Positions 1 to 12,500 of a stretch of 64,000 nt of DNA are shown in pieces (the stretch's first letter is position 1; each line of letters opens with the position of its first letter). Under the pieces are notes generated by a model that ran no database searches, was not told the origin of the DNA, and saw only the letters and a list, made by a program, of their open reading frames with translations. The position numbers and the translations under genes are program-made. Origin of the DNA: Alentia gelatinosa (Eukaryota; Annelida; Polychaeta; Phyllodocida; Polynoidae); assembly GCA_950022655.1 (NCBI GenBank), contig OX465591.1:50489374-50553373 (forward strand). Direction: 5' to 3'.

Positions 1-106
1 AATAAATATTTTGAACAAATACTGTTGTGTTTATATTACTCTTCTAGTCCCAGATAATGAAAGAAATATAATAAAGTAAGGCATAAATGAGTAGGAAAAA
101 AATATT

Positions 107-112
107 TTTATT
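107..112 (-). terminator. poly(A) signal of the HARBI1-like gene
   Basis: The minus strand reads AATAAA about 95 nt after the stop codon of the HARBI1-like gene. It lies in an AT-rich 3' flank (1-207) in which I see nothing else. The position fits a cleavage and polyadenylation signal, but AT-rich DNA produces this hexamer by chance. Confidence 0.45.
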
Positions 113-207
113 TAACATGATTTTATATATATCATGACTCAATATTTACAGTTAATCTATAAGAATATACATATGATACAAGTAAATCAAACACGGATTT
201 GTCATTT

Positions 208-2521
208 TTACACGAATTGTGTTTGTATGTATCTCCCTCTGCGTGCTCGGCCTTCTCTGAATGCCCTAGCTTGATGTGGAGGGGCATCCTCTGGGTTGGC
301 CGGGGGAACACGCTGAGGCTGCATCGGAGGAACTACTTCGTCCGCATCGGGAGGGGGCATTGGTATCTCTCCAGTAATGCACATATTATGAAGAGCGCTA
401 CATGCATTGACTATTCGTGTGCACGCCAGGGGACTATGGTAAAGATATCCCCCGTGTCGGTCGAGGCATCTGCAAGGTATAGTTATGCAATATATATTAG
501 TGCATTAAATATATATAGCTATTTTAACAAATCAAACGTAACTATTATTTTTACCTTATTTTTAAATAGTTATAGACTGGTGTACAAGGTTTACCTATAA
601 TTGGATACAGCAAATACATATATTTTTTATAATATATCTTTCTTGTACAGTATCCATTTATGTAGATGCGTCTCATCCTTTCTTTATAGAACCGTCTCGA
701 CCTGTCATTGTTGAATCAGGCCAATTGTATCACTTTAAAGTATGACGTTTTATCAATATAATATTTATTTTTTCATATAAGGTTTAATAGGGTAATATAA
801 AATAATCTATAACTACTTTTTTTACCAATCTTAATGGTTGAGGCTCATATTTATAACAGACTATTTACCTAAACCGCTGTTTTAACAATCCTATGGTCTG
901 TTCCACAACAACGCGAGTAGACATATGCCAACGGTTATAGGTTTCCTCCTGCTCATTTTGCGGATTGTGAATTGGCGTGAACAGGAAGGTAGTCAAGGGA
1001 TAGCTGTAAGGAACCATAGTTTATTAGTGTTATACTACATTCAATTCATATTACTATATCTATCAGATGTTGAGTAAAAATAGTAATTCTTTAACAGTTG
1101 CTATAACCATCTATAATTTTTTTTTTTTTAAATACTATACCTAATATAAAAGAGTGTATGGCTCCTCTATCATCACTTAATGAAATACACATTTAGAGTG
1201 CAAAATGACAGACAAAGGGTAAATATTTATTTATTACACAATCACGAATGCAGTTGTATTTGTGTAAACTTACCCTGAATCACCTAGCAGGAAATAATCA
1301 CCAAGCTGGCGTCCTTCAGCATTATGCCACAAACTTGAACTTTGCAGAACGGCACTGTCATGAGCAGCCCCTGGGAAAGTTGCATCAACCCATAGAATTT
1401 TCCTATCCGCTCCAGCGACTATCTGAAATTTAAAAATTATTATCTAAATATATGGCAATCACGTATGGAATGGATGAGCAATGCTGTATATTTTCCTTTG
1501 TAACTTATATAAAAATTATCAAGAATCTTTTTATTTTATATTACATATTAGCCAGCAAGTCATTACAATATATTTTTTTTAAATATCCATTACTGAATAC
1601 TTTCCATATATTGACTAATTATAATACTATTTGTAATATTTTTTATTTTATAGCATACCATAGTGTTTAGACTATGAAAACCTTTCCGGTTGACGAAATC
1701 CACTTCATTTGTTTTTGGTGCCAGAATAGGTATGTGTGTACCATCGACACAAGCTAAACACAACGGTTTCCGACCATTTTTTTCAAAGAACATCCGTGAA
1801 CATTGTTCCATCTCAGGCAGGGTCTTTGGAAAAGAAATGTAGGTGTCGACCACATCATCAAAAAAGGCCAGAACTTCATGCAAGCACTTGCTGACTGTAC
1901 TTTTGCTGACGCCCTGAAAGTCTGCAATCACACTATAATTCGCGCCGGTGGCGAAATATCTGAGTGCCAGACACATCTGAAATTAATAAGAATAGGCAAA
2001 TGGTTTATAATTTTTTTTAACTATATGTGTGTATAAACTATTTAAAAATATGCACAGATATGCACAATCTACCTTTAAAATGTACACACCCTATACACAA
2101 GGGTCGAGACATCTCTAAACATAAAGTAAGGAAATATGAATGTTTATGCTGTTATGGATATGATACAACATTTTAATATCTACCATTACCAATGGGAGGA
2201 ACATACTTGTCTACAGTACAAAGAGGAACAAAATAATGTTATCAATACAACAATAAAAGTATCACATATTTGTGTGAAACTAGGAACTCTAATAAGGTTG
2301 TAAACACTTACCCGCTCCTCAGGTGACACTGCCTGACCCCTCAATGTAAGTTCGGAGTAACCACAAAACCCTGACACTTTGAAAGCTTGTGATAATTCCC
2401 TAGCGATATTTTTTGATACACGATATCGCCTTGTGAATGTGTTGTCATCGAAATAATCTAGGGGATTCTTCCGAGGTCGATATTCCTTTACCTTGCGTGG
2501 TCGTCTTAGCAAATTCGCCAT
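208..2521 (-). CDS. HARBI1-like: HARBI1-like PIF/Harbinger DDE nuclease, five coding exons
   Basis: I join five exons on the minus strand: 2521-2312, 1976-1659, 1422-1274, 1003-869 and 469-208. Donors read GTAAGT, GTATGC, GTAAGT and GTAAAT; acceptors read TTTCAG, TTTCAG, TTACAG and TTGCAG. Phases match, giving 357 codons plus stop, the usual HARBI1 length. Exon 1 is a basic N-terminus; a helix-turn-helix-like segment (VSKSTVSKCL) lies near residues 93-102. The DDE_4 catalytic triad is complete: D148 in CVDGTHIPI, D224 in LLGDSGY and E260 in VVVEQTIG. Other family blocks are ALRYFATG, DATFPGAAHDSAVL and ACSALHNMC, followed by a Pro-rich then basic tail. Family knowledge: autonomous Harbinger elements encode this nuclease plus a separate Myb/SANT protein, and vertebrate HARBI1 is a domesticated copy. 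I see neither the partner nor clear terminal inverted repeats, so transposon-borne versus host gene is undecided. The open frame suggests recent activity or selection. Confidence 0.9.
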
Positions 2522-2769
2522 GCTCGCTTCACTGTCTGTCAGCTGTCAGAGGGCTGTACGACACCTCCACAGCTGTCGTGAGTTACAAGAGTTTGGGCGA
2601 CAATTCCGGTCACATGACGTAACGATTCTCGTGACTAAAACACACTTCAGACTGCCCTAAGTCTCTTAGAGCGGCGATAGTTAGCCGACCCCTGAAACTC
2701 TCACGTATATAGTACACTGACAGCAAAAACATGTCGGCCATAACGATTATCGTGACTAAAAAACAAGGC
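2522..2769. promoter_or_regulatory. Upstream region of HARBI1-like gene with a 21-bp direct repeat
   Basis: This 248-bp stretch separates the HARBI1-like start codon from the 65-bp satellite. It holds a CRE/ATF-like TGACGTAA at 2615-2622 and a 21-bp direct repeat at 2620-2640 and 2741-2761 with one mismatch. No open frame or convincing terminal inverted repeat was seen. Calling it a promoter is inference from position. Confidence 0.35.
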
Positions 2770-3556
2770 CCTGGATATCAACTGTTGTGAAGTCATCGTA
2801 TGTAATAATGTATTCTTGGAAGACACACAAAACCTGCTACCTGGCAGACTGTCTTGATTATTTCTGCAAATAAAGAAAACACAAAAAAACACATCGGTAC
2901 TGTCAATAGGCATAGAGCTGTCAAACCACTGAAATACCGCTCCACCCTCATCTACACATCGGTACTGTCAATAGACAAAGAGCTGTCAAACCACTGAAAT
3001 ACCGCTCCGCCCTCACCTACACATCGGTACTGTCAATAGACAAAGAGCTGTCAAACCACTGAAATACCGCTCCGCCCTCACCTACACATCGGTACTGTCA
3101 ATAGGCATAGAGCTGTCAAACCACTGAAATACCGCTCCACCCTCACCTACCCATCGATACTGTCAATAGGCATAACCAGAAACCAGATGTAAAGACTACT
3201 GTATCTAAAACGACCTAGAACAAATCACTTTAAACGTAACCCTCTTTATGATGGAATGATGTTATGGAATGCGTTACCACGGGAGATCTAAGACTGTGAA
3301 AAGCTGAGTACGTACAAAACTGCAATAAGGACGAAAAATAGACTCTGGGCTGTGCAGGAAAATATCTAATATATATTGTTGACATACTGATACCATCTCA
3401 TTTCATTTACTCATCTTTTCACCCTAACCGAATTACCTGGATATCAAATGTTGTGAAGTCATCGTATGTAATAATGTATTCTTGGAAGACACACAAAACC
3501 TGCTACCTGGCAGACTGTCTTGATTATTTCTGCAAATAAAGAAAACACAAAAAAAC

Positions 3557-6500
3557 ACATCGGTACTGTCAATAGGCATAGAGCTGTCAAACCACTGAAA
3601 TACCGCTCCACCCTCACCTACACATCGGTACTGTCAATAGACAAAGAGCTGTCAAACCACTGAAATACCGCTCCGCCCTCACCTACACATCGGTACTGTC
3701 AATAGGCATAGAGCTGTCAAACCACTGAAAAACCGCTCCACCCTCACCAACACATCGGTACTGTCAATAGGCATAGAGCTGTCAAACCACAAATACCGCT
3801 CCACCCTCACCTACACATCGGTACTGTCAACAGGCATAGAGCTGTCAAACCACAAATACCGCTCCACCCTCACCTACACATCGGTACTGTCAATATGCAT
3901 AGAGCTGTCAAACCACAAATACCGCTCCACCCTCACCTACACATCGGTACTGTCAATAGGCATAGAGCTGTCAAACCACTGAAATACCGCTCCACCCTCA
4001 CCTACACATCGGTACTGTCAATAGGCATAGAGCTGTCAAACCACTGAAATACCGCTCCACCCTCACCTACACATCGGTACTGTCAATAGGCATAGAGCTG
4101 TCAAACCACTGAAATACCGCTCCACCCTCACCAACACATCGGTACTGTCAATAGGCATAGAGCTGTTAAACCACAAATACCGCTCCACACTCACCTACAC
4201 ATCGGTACTGTCAATAGGCATAGAGCTGTTAAACCACAAATACCGCTCCACCCTCACCTACACATCGGTACTGTCAATAGGCATAGAGCTGTCAAACCAC
4301 TGAAATAATGCTCCGCCCTCACCAACACATCGGACACTCTCAATAGGCATAGAGCTGTCAAACCACAAATACCGCTCCACCCTCACCTACACATCGGTAC
4401 TGTCAATAGGCATAGAGCTGTCAAACCACTGAAATACCGCTCCACCCTCACCAGCACATCGGTACTGTCAATAGGCATAGAGCTGTCAAACCACTGAAAT
4501 ACCGCTCCACCCTCACCTACACATCGGTACTGTCAATAGGCATAGAGCTGTCAAACCACTGAAATACCGCTCCACCCTCACCAACACATCGGTACTGTCA
4601 ATAGGCATAGAGCTGTTAAACCACAAATACCGCTCCACACTCACCTACACATCGGTACTGTCAATAGGCATAGAGCTGTCAAACCACTGAAATACCGCTC
4701 CACCCTCACCAACACATCGGTACTGTCAATAGGCATAGAGCTGTTAAACCACAAATACCGCTCCACACTCACCTACACATCGGTACTGTCAATAGGCATA
4801 GAGCTGTTAAACCACAAATACCGCTCCACCCTCACCTACACATCGGTACTGTCAATAGGCATAGAGCTGTTAAACCACTGAAATACCGCTCCACCCTCAC
4901 CAACACATCGGTACTGTCAATAGGCATAGAGCTGTCAAACCACAAATACCGCTCCACCTCACCAACACATCGGAACTGTCAATAGGCATAGAGCTGTCAA
5001 ACCACTGAAATACCGCTCCACCCTCACCAACACATCGGTACTGTCAATAGGCATAGAGCTGTCAAACCACTGAAATACTGCTCCATCCTCACCAACACAT
5101 CGGTACTGTCAATAGGCATAGAGCTGTCAAACCACTGAAATACCGCTCCACCCTCACCAACACATCGGTACTGTCAATAGGCATAGAGCTGTCAAACCAC
5201 TGAAATACTGCTCCATCCTCACCAACACATCGGTACTGTCAATAGGCATAGAGCTGTCAAACCACTGAAATACCGCTCCAGCCTCACCTACACATCGGTA
5301 CTGTCAATAGGCATAGAGCTGTCAAACCACTGAAATACCGCTCCACCTCACCAACACATCGGTACTGTCAATAGGCATAGAGCTGTCAAACCACTGAAAT
5401 ACCGCTCCAGCCTCACCTACACATCGGTACTGTCAATAGGCATAGAGCTGTCAAACCACTGAAATACTGCTCCACCCTCACCAACACATCGGTACTGTCA
5501 ATAGGCATTGAGCTGTCAAACCACTGAAATACCGCTCCACCTCACCAACACATCGGTACTGTCAATAGGCATAGAGCTGTCAAACCACTGAAATACTGCT
5601 CCACCCTCACCAACACATCGGTACTGTCAATAGGCATAGAGCTGTCAAACCACTGAAATACCGCTCCACCCTCACCAACACATCGGTACTGTCAATAGGC
5701 ATAGAGCTGTCAAACCACAAATACCGCTCCAGCCTCACCAACACATTGGTACTGTCAATAGGCATAGAGCTGTTAAACCACAAATACCGCTCCACCCTCA
5801 CCTAAACATCGGTACTGTTAATAGGCATAGAGCTGTCAAACCACTGAAATACCGCTCCACCCTCACCTACACATCGGTACTGTCAATAGGCATAGAGCTG
5901 TTAAACCACTGAAATACCGCTCCACCCTCACCAACACATCGGTACTGTCAATAGGCATAGAGCTGTCAAACCACAAATACCGCTCCACCCTCACCTACAC
6001 ATCGGTACTGTCAATAGGCATAGAGCTGTCAAACCACTAATACCGCTCCACCCTCACCAACACATCGGTACTGTCAATAAGCATAGAGCTGTCAAACCAC
6101 AAATACCGCTCCACCCTCACCTACACATCGGTACTGTCAATAAGCATAGAGCTGTCAAACCACTGAAATACCGCTCCACCCTCACCAACACATCGGTACT
6201 GTCAATAGGCATAGAGCTGTCAAACCACAAATACCGCTCCAGCCTCACCAACACACTGGTATGTCAATAGGCATAGAGCTGTTAAACCACAAATACCGCT
6301 CCACCCTCACCTACACATCGGTACTGTTAATAGGCATAGAGCTGTCAAACCACTGAAATACCGCTCCACCCTCACCTACACATCGGTACTGTCAATAGGC
6401 ATAGAGCTGTTAAACCACTGAAATACCGCTCCACCCTCACCAACACATCGGTACTGTCAATAGGCATAGAGCTGTCAAACCACAAATACCGCTCCACCCT

Positions 6501-9500
6501 CACCTACACATCGGTACTGTCAATAGGCATAGAGCTGTCAAACCACTAATACCGCTCCACCCTCACCAACACATCGGTACTGTCAATAAGCATAGAGCTG
6601 TCAAACCACAAATACCGCTCCACCCTCACCTACACATCGGTACTGTCAATAAGCATAGAGCTGTCAAACCACTGAAATACCGCTCCACCCTCACCAACAC
6701 ATCGGTACTGTCAATAGGCATAGAGCTGTCAAACCACTGAAATACCACTCCACCCTCACCTACCCATCGGTACTGTCAGTAGGCATAGAGCTGTCAAACC
6801 ACTGAAATACCACTCCACCCTCACCTACTCATCGGTACTGTCAGTAGGCATAGAGCTGTCAAACCACTGAAATACCGCTCCACCCTCACCTACACATCGG
6901 TACTGTCAATAGACATAGAGCTGTCAAACCACAAATACCGCTCCACCCTCACCAACACATCGGTACTGTCAATAGGCATAGAGCTGTCAAACCACAAATA
7001 CCGCTCCACCCTCACCAACACATCGGTACTGTCAATAGGCATAGAGCTGTTAAACCACAAATACCGCTCCACGCTCACCTACCCATCGGTACTGTCAATA
7101 GGCATAGAGCTGTTAAACCACAAATACCGCTCCACCCTCACCTACCCATCGGTACTGTCAATAGGCATAGAGCTGTTAAACCACAAATACCGCTCCACCT
7201 CACCAACACATCGGTGCTGTCAATAGGCATAGAGCTGTCAAACCACTGAAATACCGCTCCACCCTCACCAACACATCGGTACTGTCAATAGGCATAGAGC
7301 TGTCAAACCACTGAAATACCGCTCCACCTCACCAACACATAGGTACTGTCAATAGGCATAGAGCTGTCAAACCACTGAAATACCGCTCCAGCCTCACCTA
7401 CACATCGGTACTGTAAATAGGCATAGAGCTGTCAAACCACTGAAATACCGCTCCACCTCACCAACACATCGGTACTGTCAATAGGCATAGAGCTGTCAAA
7501 CCACTGAAATACCGCTCCAGCCTCACCTACACATCGGTACTGTCAATAGGCATAGAGCTGTCACACCACTGAAATACTGCTCCACCCTCACCAACACATC
7601 GGTACTGTCAATAGGCATAGAGCTGTCAAACCACTGAAATACCGCTGCAACTCACCAACACATCGGTACTGTAAATTGGCATAGAGCTGTCAAACCACTG
7701 AAATACTGCTCCACCCTCACCAACACATCGGTACTGTCAATAGGCATAGAGCTGTCAAACCACTGAAATACCGCTCCACCTCACCAACACATCGGTACTG
7801 TCAATAGGCATAGAGCTGTCAAACCACTGAAATACTGCTCCACCCTCACCAACACATCGGTACTGTCAATAGGCATAGAGCTGTCAAACCACTGAAATAC
7901 CGCTCCAGCCTCACCTACACATCGGTACTGTCAATAGGCATAGAGCTGTCAAACCACTGAAATACCGCTCCACCTCACCAACACATCGGTACTGTCAATA
8001 GGCATAGAGCTGTCAAACCACTGAAATACCGCTCCAGCCTCACCTACACATCGGTACTGTCAATAGGCATAGAGCTGTCAAACCACTGAAATACTGCTCC
8101 ACCCTCACCAACACATCGGTACTGTCAATAGGCATAGAGCTGTCAAACCACTGAAATACCGCTCCACCCTCACCAACACATCGGTACTGTCAATAGGCAT
8201 AGAGCTGTCAAACCACAAATACCGCTCCAGCCTCACCAACACATTGGTACTGTCAATAGGCATAGAGCTGTTAAACCACAAATACCGCTCCACCCTCACC
8301 TACACATCGGTACTGTTAATAGGCATAGAGCTGTCAAACCACTGAAATACCGCTCCACCCTCACCTACACATCGGTACTGTCAATAGGCATAGAGCTGTT
8401 AAACCACTGAAATACCGCTCCACCCTCACCAACACATCGGTACTGTCAATAGGCATAGAGCTGTCAAACCACTGAAATACCGCTCCACCCTCACCTACCC
8501 ATCGGTACCGTCAGTAGGCATAGAGCTGTCAAACCACTGAAATACCGCTCCACCCTCACCAACACATCGGTACCGTCAATAGGCATAGAGCTGTCAAACC
8601 ACAAATACCGCTCCGCCCTCACCTACACATCGGTACTGTCAATAAGCATAGAGCTGTTTAACCACAAATACCGCTCCACCCTCACCTACACATCGGTACT
8701 GTCAGTAGGCATAGAGCTGTCAAACCACTGAAATACCGCTCCACCCTCACCAACACATCGGTACCGTCAATAGGCATAGAGCTGTCAAACCACAAATACC
8801 GCTCCACCCTGACCAACACATCGGTACTGTCAATAGGCATAGAGCTGTCAAACCACAAATACCGCTCCACCCTCACCAACACATCGGTACTGTCAATAGG
8901 CATAGAGCTGTTAACCCAAAAATTCCGCTCCGCCCTCACCTACACATCGGTACTGTCAATAAGCATAGAGCTGTTAAACCACAAATACCGCTCCACCCTC
9001 ACCTACACATCGGTACTGTCAATAGGCATAGAGCTGTCAAACCACAAATACCGCTCTGCCCTCACCTACACATCGGTACTGTCAATAGGCATAGAGCTAT
9101 TAAACCACAAATACCGCTCCGCCCTCACCTACACATCGGTACTGTCAATAAGCATAGAGCTGTTAAACCACAAATACCGCTCCACCCTCACCAACACATC
9201 GGTACTGTCAATAGGCATAAAACTGTCAAACCACAAATACCGCTCCACCCTCACCAACACATCGGTACTGTCAATAGGCATAGAGCTGTTAAACCACAAA
9301 TACCGCTCCACCCTCACCAACACATCGGTACTGTCAATAGGCATAGAGCTGTCAAACCACTGAAATACTGCTCCACCCTCACCAACACATCGGTACTGTC
9401 AATAAGCATAGAGCTGTCAAACCACTGAAATACTGCTCCACCCTCACCAACACATCGGTACTGTCAATAGGCATAGAGCTGTCAAACCACTGAAATACCG

Positions 9501-9530
9501 CTCCACCCTCACCTACCCATCGATACTGTC
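3557..9530 (+). repeat. Pure 63-65-bp monomer block without LINE spacers
   Basis: About 90 monomers (estimated from length) lie here without a spacer. It shows local duplications: the stretch around 5600-5830 recurs at about 8100-8330, about 2.5 kb away, with the same rare variants (ACATTGGTACTG and a TTAATAGG monomer). This indicates amplification of blocks as well as single monomers. Confidence 0.9.
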
Positions 9531-12500
9531 AATAGGCATAACCAGAAACCAGATGAAAAGACTACTGTATCTAAAACGACCTAGAAGAAATCACTTTAAA
9601 CGTAACCCTCTTTATGATGGAATGATGTTATGGAATGCGTTACCACGGGAGATCTAAGACTGTGAAAAGCTGAGTACGTACAAAACTGCAATAAGGACGA
9701 AAAATAGACTCTGGGCTGTGCAGGAAAATATCTAATATATATTGTTGACATACTGATACCATCTCATTTCATTTACTCATCTTTTCACCCTATCCGAATT
9801 ACCTGGATATCAACTGTTGTGAAGTCATCGTATGTAATAATGTATTCTTGGAAGACACACAAAACCTGCTACCTGGCAGACTGTCTTGATTATTTCTGCA
9901 AATAAAGAAAACACAAAAAAACACATCGGTACTGTCAATAGGCATAGAGCTGTCAAACCACTGAAATACCGCTCCACCCTCATCTACACATCGGTACTGT
10001 CAATAGACAAAGAGCTGTCAAACCACTGAAATACCGCTCCGCCCTCACCTACACATCGGTACTGTCAATAGGCATAGAGCTGTCAAACCACTGAAATACC
10101 GCTCCACCCTCACCTACCCATCGATACTGTCAATAGGCATAACCAGAAACCAGATGAAAAGACTACTGTATCTAAAACGACCTAGAACAAATCACTTTAA
10201 ACGTAACCCTCTTTATGATGGAATGATGTTATGGAATGCGTTACCACGGGAGATCTAAGACTGTGAAAAGCTGAGTACGTACAAAACTGCAATAAGGACG
10301 AAAAATAGACTCTGGGCTGTGCAGGAAAATATCTAATATATATTGTTGACATACTGATACCATCTCATTTCATTTACTCATCTTTTCACCCTATCCGAAT
10401 TACCTGGATATCAACTGTTGTGAAGTCATCGTATGTAATAATGTATTCTTGGAAGACACACAAAACCTGCTACCTGGCAGACTGTCTTGATTATTTCTGC
10501 AAATAAAGAAAACACAAAAAAACACATCGGTACTGTCAATAGGCATAGAGCTGTCAAACCACTGAAATACCGCTCCACCCTCATCTACACATCGGTACTG
10601 TCAATAGACAAAGAGCTGTCAAACCACTGAAATACCGCTCCGCCCTCACCTACACATCGGTACTGTCAATAGGCATAGAGCTGTCAAACCACTGAAATAC
10701 CGCTCCACCCTCACCTACCCATCGATACTGTCAATAGGCATAACCAGAAACCAGATGAAAAGACTACTGTATCTAAAACGACCTAGAACAAATCACTTTA
10801 AACGTAACCCTCTTTATGATGGAATGATGTTATGGAATGGGTTACCACGGGAGATCTAAGACTGTGAAAAGCTGAGTACGTACAAAACTGCAATAAGGAC
10901 GAAAAATAGACTCTGGGCTGTGCAGGAAAATATCTAATATATATTGTTGACATACTGATACCATCTCATTTCATTTACTCATCTTTTCACCCTAACCGAA
11001 TTACCTGGATATCAACTGTTGTGAAGTCATCGTATGTAATAATGTATTCTTGGAAGACACACAAAACCTGCTACCTGGCAGACTGTCTTGATTATTTCTG
11101 CAAATAAAGAAAACACAAAAAAACACATCGGTACTGTCAATAGGCATAGAGCTGTCAAACCACTGAAATACCGCTCCACCCTCACCTACACATCGGTACT
11201 GTCAATAGACAAAGAGCTGTCAAACCACTGAAATACCGCTCCGCCCTCACCTACACATCGGTACTGTCAATAGGCATAGAGCTGTCAAACCACTGAAATA
11301 CCGCTCCACCCTCACCTACCCATCGATACTGTCAATAGGCATAACCAGAAACCAGATGAAAAGACTACTGTATCTAAAACGACCTAGAACAAATCACTTT
11401 AAACGTAACCCTCTTTATGATGGAATGATGTTATGGAATGCGTTACCACGGGAGATCTAAGACTGTGAAAAGCTGAGTACGTACAAAACTGCAATAAGGA
11501 CGAAAAATAGACTCTGGGCTGTGCAGGAAAATATCTAATATATATTGTTGACATACTGATACCATCTCATTTCATTTACTCATCTTTTCACCCTAACCGA
11601 ATTACCTGGATATCAACTGTTGTGAAGTCATCGTATGTAATAATGTATTCTTGGAAGACACACAAAACCTGCTACCTGGCAGACTGTCTTGATTATTTCT
11701 GCAAATAAAGAAAACACAAAAAACCACATCGGTACTGTCAATAGGCATAGAGCTGTCAAACCACTGAAATACCGCTCCACCCTCACCTACACATCGGTAC
11801 TGTCAATAGGCATAGAGCTGTCAAACCACTGAAATACCGCTCCACCCTCACCTACACATCGGTACTGTCAATAGGCATAGAGCTGTCAAACCACTGAAAT
11901 ACCGCTCCACCCTCACCTACACATCGGTACTGTCAATAGGCATAGAGCTGTCAAACCACTGAAATACCGCTCCACCCTCACCAACACATCGGTACTGTCA
12001 ATAGGCATAGAGCTGTCAAACCACTGAAATACCGCTCCACCCTCACCAACACATCGGTACTGTCAATAGGCATAGAGCTGTCAAACCACTGAAATACCGC
12101 TCCACCCTCACCAACACATCGGTACTGTCAATAGGCATAGAGCTGTCAAACCACTGAAATAACGCTCCGCCCTCACCAACACATCGGTACTCTCAATAGG
12201 CATAGAGCTGTCAAACCACTGAAATACCGCTCCACCCTCACCTACACATCGGTACTGTCAATAGACAAAGAGCTGTCAAACCACTGAAATACCGCTCCGC
12301 CCTCACCTACACATCGGTACAGTCAATAGGCATAGAGCTGTCAAACCACCGAAATACCGCTCCACCCTCACCTACCCATCGATACTGTCAATAGGCATAA
12401 CCAGAAACCAGATGAAAAGACTACTGTATCTAAAACGACCTAGAACAAATCACTTTAAACGTAACCCTCTTTATGATGGAATGATGTTATGGAATGGGTT

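Noticed and set aside
199..600. 133-codon plus-strand frame
   Set aside because: Antisense to HARBI1-like exon 5 and its intron; the minus-strand exon has family motifs and splice sites.
5607..9344. Minus-strand frames repeating MPIDSTDVLVRVERYLWF
   Set aside because: Periodic translation of the 63-bp variant of the satellite monomer; frames stop at each 65-bp unit.
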